9,085 nt of DNA. Source: Gammaproteobacteria bacterium. Its GTDB lineage: Bacteria > Pseudomonadota > Gammaproteobacteria > Pseudomonadales > DSM-25080. The DNA is taken from positions 1 to 9,085 of the forward strand of contig JABXIR010000103.1 in the NCBI GenBank assembly GCA_013372965.1. Direction: 5' to 3'. Position 1 is the first letter of the stretch. The number at the start of each line of letters is the position of its first letter. The position numbers were made by a program, and so were the translations under genes. A model generated the notes under the pieces. The model had not been told where the DNA came from and made no database searches. It worked only from the letters and a program-made list of their open reading frames with translations. Positions 1-6,767 of the stretch are shown one piece after another.

Positions 1-1
1 C

Positions 2-274
2 AAGGACGCTCCATTCCCGCAGGGGCCTTTCTTGTTGGCGGCCTTGTTGCATTGTCCTGTATACTTTTTATTTAGCTACGAACAAAATGGTCGTTTCGAG
101 GTGACTTTCGAGAAGGCCTTTGACCGATTGAAGTTGGCTCGAGGGGATCGCGAGGCTGGAATAAAATCAGCAGTAGATCATTATGCGAAGTCGCTTGAAC
201 AACACGTTTATAAAGCGCCAGAACAATGGTTTAATTTTTACGAGTTTTGGCAAGACAAGAGAGATACGCAATGA
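2..274 (+). CDS. LpxL-like lysophospholipid acyltransferase of the APE cluster (3' end only)
   Basis: The reading frame is open from the window's left edge to the TGA at 272-274, giving the last 90 residues of a protein that begins upstream. The visible part has the look of the C-terminal portion of LpxL/HtrB-type acyltransferases found in APE clusters. It opens with a FPQGPF loop, then a CPVYFLFSY strand, a helix rich in charged residues, and ends in AP-QWFNFYEFW, the conserved C-terminal motif of this family. These are inner-membrane enzymes that transfer acyl chains to a lipid acceptor. In APE clusters the enzyme is thought to help attach the polyene to its lipid anchor, and it is sometimes fused to a glycosyltransferase. 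The catalytic HX4D motif would lie upstream, so activity cannot be judged. The stop overlaps the next gene's start as ATGA. Family assignment is good; the exact substrate is inference. Confidence 0.8.
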   Translation, partial: KDAPFPQGPFLLAALLHCPVYFLFSYEQNGRFEVTFEKAFDRLKLARGDREAGIKSAVDHYAKSLEQHVYKAPEQWFNFYEFWQDKRDTQ

Positions 275-1812
275 ATTCGGATCCAATAATTTCATCCAGC
301 CCGATCGACGAAGTGGTCATCGGTCGTGATGGCATCAGTATTGAGCAAGTGTGTCAGATTGCTCGTGGAGAGCTCACTGCGGTATTGGATGACAGTGATG
401 ACTATCAGCGCTGGATTGCTACTGGAGCCGATTTACTCGATCAGTTGCTCGAGAAAGAAGGTGTGATTTACGGCGTGACCACTGGCTACGGTGACTCGTG
501 TACAGTTACGGTCAATAAGTCGTTAGCCTACGAGCTACCAAAGCAAATATATACCTTTCACGGTTGTGGAATGGGTGCTTACTTCAACGAGCTTGAAGGG
601 AGAGCCATTCTTGTATCTCGGTTGATTTCTTTAGCGCGCGGGTACTCGGGCGTCAGCTACAACCTACTCAGACAGCTCACCGCACTCCTTGAACACGGGA
701 TTACGCCGCGTATCCCCGAGGAGGGATCGGTGGGCGCGTCGGGCGATTTAACGCCGTTGTCGTATGTTGCCGCCGTACTCTGTGGAGAGCGCGATGTGTA
801 TTTTGAAGGCGATGTTATCTCCGCTGCGGAGGCCTATCGCCGTGTCGGGCTTGAGCCAATTAGTTTGCGCCCTAAAGAGGGGCTCGCATTAATGAATGGC
901 ACGGCCGTTATGACTGCCATTGCCTGTCTCTCGTACGAGCGAGCGGATTATCTTCAGTATATTTCGACCCGAATCACTGCGATGAATACATTGGCGCTCG
1001 ATGGCAACGACTTTCACTACGATGCGCGACTGTTCAACGTGAAGCCTCACGAAGGGCAGCGATCGGTCGCAGAAGCGTTGAGACGTGATTTAGAGGCAAC
1101 CTCCGCTCCGACACATTCCAGTCGACTTCAGGATCGTTACTCATTGCGCTGTGCACCACACGTGATCGGTGTGCTGGCTGACGCGATGCCGCACTATCGT
1201 AAATTGATCGAGACTGAGCTAAATAGCACAAATGACAATCCAATCATTGACCCTCAGTCGGGCTCAGTGTTACACGGAGGTCATTTTTACGGTGGTCATA
1301 TTGCGCACTGTATGGATTCGTTAAAAGTTAACATCGCTAATATCGCTGATTTACTGGATCGCCAGTTGGCACAGGCCGTAGATGTGAAATTCAATCACGG
1401 CCTGCCGAGTAATTTGAGTGGTGCTACAGGCGATCGAGCCGTGATTAACCATGGTTTAAAGGCGGTTCAGATCGGAGTGTCGAGCTGGACGGCCGAAGCG
1501 CTGAAGTTGACCATGCCAGCGAGCGTGTTCAGTCGATCTACAGAGTGCCACAACCAAGACAAAGTCAGTATGGGCACGATCGCGGCGCGAGACTGTCGCC
1601 GAGTGTTGGATCTCGTTGATCAGGTTGCCGCGGCGACACTCTTTGGCGCTGCGCAAGGTGTTCAGCTTCGTTTTCGCGGGAAGCAGCTTCCCGTTGCGAT
1701 CCAGAAAACCGTTGATCAGGTGTTTGAGATAGCGCCGCCACTGGCAAACGATCGAGCGCTTGAGCATGATTTAAGAGCGCTAAAACACGCCCTTTCAATT
1801 CAGGAGTTCTAG
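271..1812 (+). CDS. Aromatic amino acid ammonia-lyase (HAL/PAL/TAL family)
   Basis: A 513-residue MIO-type lyase that removes ammonia from His, Phe or Tyr to give the arylacrylate. The length is normal for the bacterial family. Visible family marks are catalytic Tyr67 in YGVTTGYG, the MIO triad Ala156-Ser157-Gly158 in GSVGASGDLTPLSY, LMNGTA at 207-212, Tyr290 in DRYSLR, NDNPI at 321-325 and STECHNQDKVSMG at 423-435. The motif YGVTTG is the form typical of PAL/TAL; HAL usually has YGVNTG. The specificity pair after the second helix reads Phe96-His97: Phe is PAL-like at the first position, His is HAL-like at the second. The context, an APE cluster, argues for Phe or Tyr as substrate, giving a cinnamoyl or coumaroyl starter, rather than histidine breakdown; no hut genes are present. 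The ATG at 271 forms an ATGA overlap with the previous stop and has a purine-rich AAGAGAG seven bases upstream. A TTG at 247 is possible but unlikely. Family certain; substrate uncertain. Confidence 0.92.
   Translation: MNSDPIISSSPIDEVVIGRDGISIEQVCQIARGELTAVLDDSDDYQRWIATGADLLDQLLEKEGVIYGVTTGYGDSCTVTVNKSLAYELPKQIYTFHGCGMGAYFNELEGRAILVSRLISLARGYSGVSYNLLRQLTALLEHGITPRIPEEGSVGASGDLTPLSYVAAVLCGERDVYFEGDVISAAEAYRRVGLEPISLRPKEGLALMNGTAVMTAIACLSYERADYLQYISTRITAMNTLALDGNDFHYDARLFNVKPHEGQRSVAEALRRDLEATSAPTHSSRLQDRYSLRCAPHVIGVLADAMPHYRKLIETELNSTNDNPIIDPQSGSVLHGGHFYGGHIAHCMDSLKVNIANIADLLDRQLAQAVDVKFNHGLPSNLSGATGDRAVINHGLKAVQIGVSSWTAEALKLTMPASVFSRSTECHNQDKVSMGTIAARDCRRVLDLVDQVAAATLFGAAQGVQLRFRGKQLPVAIQKTVDQVFEIAPPLANDRALEHDLRALKHALSIQEF
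1802..1806 (+). promoter_or_regulatory. Ribosome binding site for the thioesterase
   Basis: AGGAG lies inside the end of the ammonia-lyase gene, eight bases before a TTG codon at 1815. No ATG or GTG sits at a suitable distance, so this site supports TTG as the start of the thioesterase. Confidence 0.6.
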
Positions 1813-1814
1813 CT

Positions 1815-2255
1815 TTGCCAAAGCCAGCCGCTGTCAGTGTTTACGTAGACCTTCAAGTGCCATTTCATGATGTGGATGTGATGCGAATCACTTGGCACGG
1901 ACACTACGTTAAGTATTTAGAGATTGCGAGAACGGCTTTAATCGACGAAATTGATTACGGCTACGAAGAGATGGAAAACACCGGCTACGGTTGGCCCATT
2001 GTCGACATGCATCTGCGCTACGTTAGGCCCGCACGGATGGGGCAATGGCTTCGTGTCTATGCCGATTTAGTTGAGTGGGAAAATTGCATGAAGATTCGAT
2101 ATCGCATTGTCGATCGTGAATCAGGGACGCTTTTAAACAAGGCAACGTCAATGCAGGTCGCGATCGATGTGTCTAACAACGAGATGCTATTTGCGTCGCC
2201 AACCGTCTTTTTAAACAAGCTGCGAGCCTATGGGGTTACGATCGATGCTTCGTAG
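1815..2255 (+). CDS. 4HBT-family acyl-CoA/acyl-ACP thioesterase (ApeK-like)
   Basis: A 146-residue single hotdog-fold protein, the usual length for 4-hydroxybenzoyl-CoA-type thioesterases. The N-terminal motif FHDVDVMRITWHGHYVKYLE matches the family's D-x-D-x-x-G-x-x-x-x-x-Y pattern; Asp21 aligns by eye with the catalytic Asp17 of Pseudomonas 4-hydroxybenzoyl-CoA thioesterase, and EIAR at 36-39 is the start of the central helix. Such cytoplasmic enzymes hydrolyse acyl thioesters. In APE clusters the homologue (ApeK in E. coli) is thought to free or proofread chains on the carrier protein. The start is TTG, two bases after the lyase stop, with AGGAG eight bases upstream. The 3' end overlaps the LolA-like gene by 11 bases, which suggests translational coupling. 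Family assignment is firm; the in vivo thioester is unknown. Confidence 0.87.
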   Translation: MPKPAAVSVYVDLQVPFHDVDVMRITWHGHYVKYLEIARTALIDEIDYGYEEMENTGYGWPIVDMHLRYVRPARMGQWLRVYADLVEWENCMKIRYRIVDRESGTLLNKATSMQVAIDVSNNEMLFASPTVFLNKLRAYGVTIDAS

Positions 2256-2787
2256 TTTGACCTTCATCGTTTTAGTGTCTGTATCACTCTCGGCGTTCGG
2301 CGATGAGTGGAACCTAGAGGCATGGCAAGATCATGTTAAGCAGTCCAATCGCTTTCAAGTGGCGTTCAGCCAAACCAAGCAAATCAGTGGTATGAGAGCG
2401 CCATTGCGCTCGGAAGGTATTATTTATGTCGATCAAAGTTACGGCGTTATCTGGCAGACCATTGAGCCTTTTAACTCCCTGATTTGCTGGACCAACGACG
2501 ATGAACAGTCGTCGGTTATTGCACAGTGGTTTGGTGATGTGCTTTCGGCAGATGTTGCAAAGCTAAGACAGCACTTTGTTGTCGAGTTATCAGGCGACAT
2601 TGACGCTTGGCAGGTCAACCTCACTCCGGCTAACGAGTTTATTGCCCGAGCGCTGACCCAGATTACCTTGCGCGGAAGTGCCTCTGTAAGTGATGTAGAG
2701 TATCGTGAGCCCGGTGGCCACGTTACAACGTTGCAGCTCAGCGATAACCGCCCAATTGAGCGTCAGCCAAGCTGTGAGGCTCAGTAA
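2245..2787 (+). CDS. LolA-like periplasmic lipoprotein/lipid carrier
   Basis: A 180-residue secreted protein. Residues 1-19 form a Sec signal peptide: a short basic start MLR, a hydrophobic core FIVLVSVSLSAF, and likely cleavage after AFG, before DEW. The mature part resembles the LolA fold: an early FQVAFSQTKQI strand, a SEGIIYVDQ strand at 56-64 and GVIWQTIEPF at 67-76, where LolA has a Trp/Pro strand that lines its hydrophobic cavity. LolA carries lipoproteins across the periplasm. Versions inside APE clusters always sit beside an MMPL pump and are thought to carry the polyene lipid instead. ATG 2245 is preferred over ATG 2230 because it gives a compact signal peptide and has GGGG nine bases upstream. 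It overlaps the thioesterase end by 11 bases and shares one base with the pump gene. The family call rests on motifs and context; sequence similarity to housekeeping LolA is weak. Confidence 0.83.
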   Translation: MLRSLTFIVLVSVSLSAFGDEWNLEAWQDHVKQSNRFQVAFSQTKQISGMRAPLRSEGIIYVDQSYGVIWQTIEPFNSLICWTNDDEQSSVIAQWFGDVLSADVAKLRQHFVVELSGDIDAWQVNLTPANEFIARALTQITLRGSASVSDVEYREPGGHVTTLQLSDNRPIERQPSCEAQ

Positions 2788-4997
2788 TGGCCCTTTGGCT
2801 AAAAGCACTTCTGTTACCCGTCCTTTTAGTGTTGCTCACAGTTTTTAATCCTCCACAATTCGACACGCAGGTGTTGGGTCTCATTCCCCAGGCCGATCTC
2901 GATGAACGCGATTTAGAGTTGTTAGACCGACCGATAAATGCGAATGCAACCAATCTAGTCGTGCTACTCCGAAGTAGCGATCCAAGTGAACTCATTCAAT
3001 CGCTCGAGTCAACCTATCAATTATTTCTCGAAAGCCAGCTGTTTGTGACTGTTGAGGGTCGCGCGGATACCTCAGGAATGCTCGAGAGCTATCGTCAGCT
3101 AGAGCCCTATGCACTGAATTTTGCACCCTCCGTACAGTTCGATGAGCGTGCCGGCGATCGCTGGACTGAGCGACGCTGGTACGATCCGAGTGTCTCTGCT
3201 AATCAGCTTTCTGCTGATCCGCTACAAGTCAATTTTGGGCTAATCCAGTTCTTGTCGAATCAAAGCCGAGGCTTTTCAATGGTACAAGATTGGCCTCTGA
3301 AGCAGCAGGAGGAAACCTGGGGAGGAGTGCTGCTACTGAGTGCCAGCTCGGAGGCGAATAGCTATCGTTGGCAGCAACGCTTCGAGACTCTGTTGGCTGA
3401 GGTCGTAGAGCAATCGCATAACAAATCGGTCGATGTTTTTGTGTCCGGAGCTCCTCGCTATGCCTATGCGGCTGTTCAGCAAGCGAAATCAGAATCGAGC
3501 ATCATCGGTGGCGCGTCATTCGTGTTGATAGCGGCCTTGTTATTTTATGTCTTCCGACGACTGGTGTTACTGGTCACCGTAATACTTCCTCTGCTGATCG
3601 GGTCGGCATTTGCGATTGTTGTAACCAGCTGGTGGTTCTCGAGTATTCATGTGCTAACTCTGGTATTCGGCGCAAGTCTTATCGGCGTCAGCGTCGATTT
3701 TGCATTTCACTGGTTGTTTGCAAAACACAGCACGCACCTCAAAGAGGTTAATCGATTACTCTGGGTTAGCGCGATCTCCACGGCAGTTGCTTTTTACCTA
3801 CAAAGCTTTTCAAACTACGAGATCGTCGCTCAAATGGGAGTGTTCGCTGCGGTGGGTGTGATTGGGGCGCTGACCGCCGTCGTGCTGATGTTTCCGGTAC
3901 TCACACCGGCCCTTCCGAATGTATCGCGAATCGTCCCACAGATGATCGAAGCGATACCCGTTATATCGGCTAATCCAAGGGTTGTGTTTGCCGTGGTCGG
4001 GATAGCATTTGCAGGATTGCTGTATCACGTGTCGCCCGACGATGATGTGAGGAAGCTTCAAGCGGTTGATGCGCAACTTCAGTCGGAGCAAGAGATTATT
4101 AGTGAGTGGTTAAACATCGACTTCTCACCAACCTATCTTATTGTTCGGGCAACTGACCAAGAGGCACTGGTTAAGTCGCTGTACGATGTGTCAAGTAGGC
4201 TAGATCGACTGCAACTGGCAGGCGATATCACAGCCTATGATCATCCGGCGACGCGAGTATTGCCGTATCATATTCAACGAGAACGAGTAACCAAAGCCAA
4301 TGCGTGGCTCGACGAAGGGGGGCGTTGGCAACGTCTCGAGGTTGAGGACAACTTCCAGCGAGCCCCAGAGGCTGAGCAGGAGCGACTCAATCGGCTCGAC
4401 GTTTTAACATTAGACACGTTGCTCGCACTACCGATGTTCAGCCATTTGAGTTCAATGGTCGTTGAAGATGAAATCGATGCATCGGCAGTGGTGAGTATTA
4501 GCGGCGCCAACAGAAACGTCAGCGTTGCACTGTCGGGCCATGAGGGAGAAACCTATATCGATCGAGTTGAGCTCATTAGTCAGTCCTTGTCTGATGGTCG
4601 AGTGCAGGCGCAGTTATGGCTCGCTGTCGCACTGATTTGTCTGTTTGTTGGCTTTGCAGCCACTGCCGGCATTGCAACCTCTTTTAGGCGACTGTCGGTG
4701 GTTTTATCTGGGGTGATCGGCGGATTAGGTTTAGTGACTCTAAGTGGGGTTGGGCTGCAAGTATTCGTCGTGCTATCTTTATTGTTAGTGGTCGGTCTGA
4801 GCATCGATTACAGCGTATTCGCAGACTCTTACGCTGATGCACGTCAATCGATTATTTGTTCCGGTTTGACGACTGTTTTGGCATTTGGGCTATTGGCCTT
4901 CAGTGCCGTCCCAGTGTTACAGAGTATCGGTTTTACGGTAGCAGGCGGTGTTTCGGCAGCGATGTTAATGGCGTTTTTGTTAAGGAGAACCCAATGA
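2787..4997 (+). CDS. MMPL/RND-superfamily exporter
   Basis: A 736-residue inner-membrane transporter with the two-fold RND layout: one TM (about 7-20), a periplasmic domain (21-235), five to six TMs (239-255, 259-281, 286-311, 323-341, 350-375, 398-413), a second periplasmic domain (414-607) and five TMs (609-629, 635-652, 656-678, 688-703, 707-731). Conserved acidic residues typical of proton relay in MMPL proteins are present in both halves: Asp304 in GVSVDFAFHW and Asp674 in GLSIDYSVF. It is shorter than drug-efflux RND pumps (about 1000 residues) because its periplasmic domains are small, as in MmpL and hopanoid transporters. In APE clusters this pump is thought to extract the finished polyene lipid from the inner membrane and pass it to the adjacent LolA-like carrier. 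ATG 2787 shares one base with the previous TAA and has GAGG seven bases upstream. The protein looks full length and undamaged. Confidence 0.92.
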   Translation: MALWLKALLLPVLLVLLTVFNPPQFDTQVLGLIPQADLDERDLELLDRPINANATNLVVLLRSSDPSELIQSLESTYQLFLESQLFVTVEGRADTSGMLESYRQLEPYALNFAPSVQFDERAGDRWTERRWYDPSVSANQLSADPLQVNFGLIQFLSNQSRGFSMVQDWPLKQQEETWGGVLLLSASSEANSYRWQQRFETLLAEVVEQSHNKSVDVFVSGAPRYAYAAVQQAKSESSIIGGASFVLIAALLFYVFRRLVLLVTVILPLLIGSAFAIVVTSWWFSSIHVLTLVFGASLIGVSVDFAFHWLFAKHSTHLKEVNRLLWVSAISTAVAFYLQSFSNYEIVAQMGVFAAVGVIGALTAVVLMFPVLTPALPNVSRIVPQMIEAIPVISANPRVVFAVVGIAFAGLLYHVSPDDDVRKLQAVDAQLQSEQEIISEWLNIDFSPTYLIVRATDQEALVKSLYDVSSRLDRLQLAGDITAYDHPATRVLPYHIQRERVTKANAWLDEGGRWQRLEVEDNFQRAPEAEQERLNRLDVLTLDTLLALPMFSHLSSMVVEDEIDASAVVSISGANRNVSVALSGHEGETYIDRVELISQSLSDGRVQAQLWLAVALICLFVGFAATAGIATSFRRLSVVLSGVIGGLGLVTLSGVGLQVFVVLSLLLVVGLSIDYSVFADSYADARQSIICSGLTTVLAFGLLAFSAVPVLQSIGFTVAGGVSAAMLMAFLLRRTQ
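4982..4987 (+). promoter_or_regulatory. Ribosome binding site for the FAD-dependent oxidoreductase
   Basis: A strong AAGGAG ends six bases before ATG 4994. It fixes the start there, rather than at in-frame codons as far upstream as 4856 that lie inside the exporter gene. It is the best ribosome binding site in the window. Confidence 0.75.
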
Positions 4998-6244
4998 GTG
5001 ATGTTCGCGATGTGATTGTCATCGGAGCAGGGCCTTCAGGCTCGGTTGTGGCAAAGTTACTGTCTGACCAAGGGGTCGATGTAGAGGTTGTCGAGGCGGC
5101 CAAATTTCCTCGGTTCGTCATTGGTGAATCGTTACTGCCCCAGTGCAACGAGGTGCTTCGGAAGGCCGGTATGCTTGATGCGTTGAAGGCCAATGCAGAT
5201 CGCCTCGGATTTCAGCGTAAAAATGGCGCTGCGTTTGAGTGGTCAGGCGAAAAAACATTCATTGATTTTCGCGATAAGTTCAGTGATGGCGACGGTGAAA
5301 CCTGGCAAGTTCGGCGCGCAGACTTCGACCAGTTGCTGGCACAAGAGACCGCAAAGGCGGGCGTGCCTGTTTCGTATGAGACTCGGTTAGTAGGCTACCA
5401 TCGCGACAACGGGATCACGGAGCTAAGCTTTGAGTCGGCTGATGGCGAAAGATTCACCCGTCGAACCAAGTTCGTGATGGACGGATCGGGTTACGGACGC
5501 GCATTGCCCAGACTGCTCGACCTTGATACTCCTAGTGATCTACCGCCTCGAAAGGCGTGCTTTACTCATGTTGAGGATCATATCAGTGACGAGAGTTTCG
5601 ATCGTGAGAAGATTCTAGTCACTATTCACCCCGAGAATCGCGATATCTGGTTTTGGTCGATTCCCTTCGCGGATGGGCGCTGCTCGCTTGGCGTTGTTGG
5701 TGAGGCTCACTTACTCGGTGAAGGCACACCGGAGGAAATTCTCCGTCGCAATGTGGCTCAAGTTCCCAACCTAAGTCAGCTATTCGAAAACGCGAAATGG
5801 GACATGCCATTCCGTAGTCTTGAGGGCTATTCGACCAATATTAAAGGGTTGTATGGTGACGGGTATTGCGTCTTGGGTAATGCCGGCGAGTTTCTCGATC
5901 CCGTGTTCTCATCGGGTGTTACGATCGCGATGAAATCGGCGGAGTTGGCTGCCGATTGCTATGGTCGCGAGCATCGCGGCGAAGTGGTGGATTGGCTGGA
6001 GGAGTTCCAAGTTCCTCTTCTTGCGGGCGTTGAGGCATTTAAGACCTACGTGATGGGTTGGTACAATGGCAAATTTCAGGATGTGATTTTCTTTCGAGAG
6101 GTAAACCATCCTACGGCGCATCGAGTCACACAAATGATTGCGAGCGTACTCGCAGGGTATGCTTGGGATACCGAAAATCCCTTCGTTGCTCAACACGCGC
6201 GCAAGTTGAATTCGACGGCAGATTTGATTCGTGCGATGCGTTAA
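4994..6244 (+). CDS. FAD-dependent oxidoreductase, flavin-halogenase-like
   Basis: A 416-residue flavoprotein of the group that includes flavin-dependent halogenases and geranylgeranyl-reductase-like enzymes. Motifs: the dinucleotide-binding fold VIVIGAGPSG with Gly11, Gly13 and Gly16; FPRFVIGESLLP at 38-49, typical of halogenase relatives; GFQRKNGAAFEW at 72-83, whose Lys76 sits where halogenases acting on carrier-bound substrates keep their catalytic lysine; WFWSIP at 219-224, matching the halogenase signature WxWxIP; and GNAGEFLDPVFSSGV at 295-309, the second FAD motif. The xanthomonadin pathway has a related halogenase and makes brominated polyenes, but homologues also occur in APE clusters whose known products carry no halogen, so desaturation or hydroxylation of the aryl head is equally possible. 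ATG 4994 overlaps the exporter stop as ATGA. The 3' end overlaps the lipoprotein gene by 14 bases. Flavoprotein family firm; reaction open. Confidence 0.88.
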   Translation: MSDVRDVIVIGAGPSGSVVAKLLSDQGVDVEVVEAAKFPRFVIGESLLPQCNEVLRKAGMLDALKANADRLGFQRKNGAAFEWSGEKTFIDFRDKFSDGDGETWQVRRADFDQLLAQETAKAGVPVSYETRLVGYHRDNGITELSFESADGERFTRRTKFVMDGSGYGRALPRLLDLDTPSDLPPRKACFTHVEDHISDESFDREKILVTIHPENRDIWFWSIPFADGRCSLGVVGEAHLLGEGTPEEILRRNVAQVPNLSQLFENAKWDMPFRSLEGYSTNIKGLYGDGYCVLGNAGEFLDPVFSSGVTIAMKSAELAADCYGREHRGEVVDWLEEFQVPLLAGVEAFKTYVMGWYNGKFQDVIFFREVNHPTAHRVTQMIASVLAGYAWDTENPFVAQHARKLNSTADLIRAMR

Positions 6245-6767
6245 TCACCTCGTTATTGTTACAATTTTAGTTAGCCTCCAAAGCTGTGTTTTATTGAGTA
6301 AGCCCCAGCCTGCCGATCTCTTTTTTTGCGATTCGGCGCGTGAAGGGGTAGCGCGTATTCAGTTGTTGGCCGACAATGAGCGACAAGAAATGCTGGCAGC
6401 GAAGAGTTGTGACCCAGCGTCGCGTGTTATCTTAATGACCGACACAGGGAAGGTCATTGGCGAGGCGATCTACGATAGCGGCTGGCAGTATCAACAGCAG
6501 TTGCCCGCTGAACTTCCTTGGGATTCAGTATTGAACCTGATGAACTGGAGTGACGGCGCGACTGAACGAGTAGAACAGGACGTGAAGCGTTTCGGCGCGG
6601 TGCTAAACGAAGTCGGAAATATCCGACGTATTCACTTTAGTGCGAGCGAATTCATAGAGATTCGACGTCTTGGTCAAGATAGTTTGGAGATTCGAGCGCA
6701 GATGGGCGATCGACTTTTTCAGATGAGTGTAGAAATAATAAGTGAGACACAAGATGCGGGGTTGTAA
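6231..6767 (+). CDS. DUF3261-type outer-membrane lipoprotein of the APE cluster
   Basis: A 178-residue predicted lipoprotein. The hydrophobic stretch LVIVTILVSL is followed by a lipobox LQSC with the acylated cysteine at residue 19. The next residue is Val, not Asp, so sorting to the outer membrane by Lol is expected. The mature part is hydrophilic and strand-rich, with a tract VILMTDTGKVIGEAIYDSG and no catalytic motif that I recognise. I assign it to the DUF3261 family mainly by its size, its lipobox and its position between the FAD enzyme and the ketosynthase, where APE clusters carry this family. It may receive the polyene at the outer membrane. GTG 6231 is the only start that keeps the signal peptide; it overlaps the previous gene by 14 bases and has no clear ribosome binding site, so it may depend on coupled translation. 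Lipoprotein nature likely; role inferred. Confidence 0.8.
   Translation: MRCVNHLVIVTILVSLQSCVLLSKPQPADLFFCDSAREGVARIQLLADNERQEMLAAKSCDPASRVILMTDTGKVIGEAIYDSGWQYQQQLPAELPWDSVLNLMNWSDGATERVEQDVKRFGAVLNEVGNIRRIHFSASEFIEIRRLGQDSLEIRAQMGDRLFQMSVEIISETQDAGL
6742..6746 (+). promoter_or_regulatory. Ribosome binding site for the ketosynthase
   Basis: GTGAG ends seven bases before ATG 6754. It supports that ATG as the start in preference to the in-frame GTG at 6742, which overlaps the site itself. Starting at 6754 also gives the usual ketosynthase N-terminus, with the first strand directly after the start. Confidence 0.5.

Noticed and set aside
247..270. A TTG start eight codons upstream for the ammonia-lyase.
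   Set aside because: ATG 271 forms the ATGA junction used elsewhere in this operon and has a suitable purine-rich site.
1456..1767. A 103-codon minus-strand open frame inside the ammonia-lyase.
   Set aside because: Shadow of the lyase coding sequence; Arg-rich product with no family features.
271..1812. Histidine utilisation (hutH) as the role of the lyase.
   Set aside because: No hutU, hutI or hutG neighbours; the gene is embedded in and coupled to aryl polyene genes and has a PAL/TAL-type YGVTTG motif.
4856..4993. An N-terminal extension of the FAD enzyme by 46 codons.
   Set aside because: It would overlap the exporter by 140 bases and precede the FAD-binding strand with unrelated sequence, whereas ATG 4994 has a strong AAGGAG and starts right before the fold.
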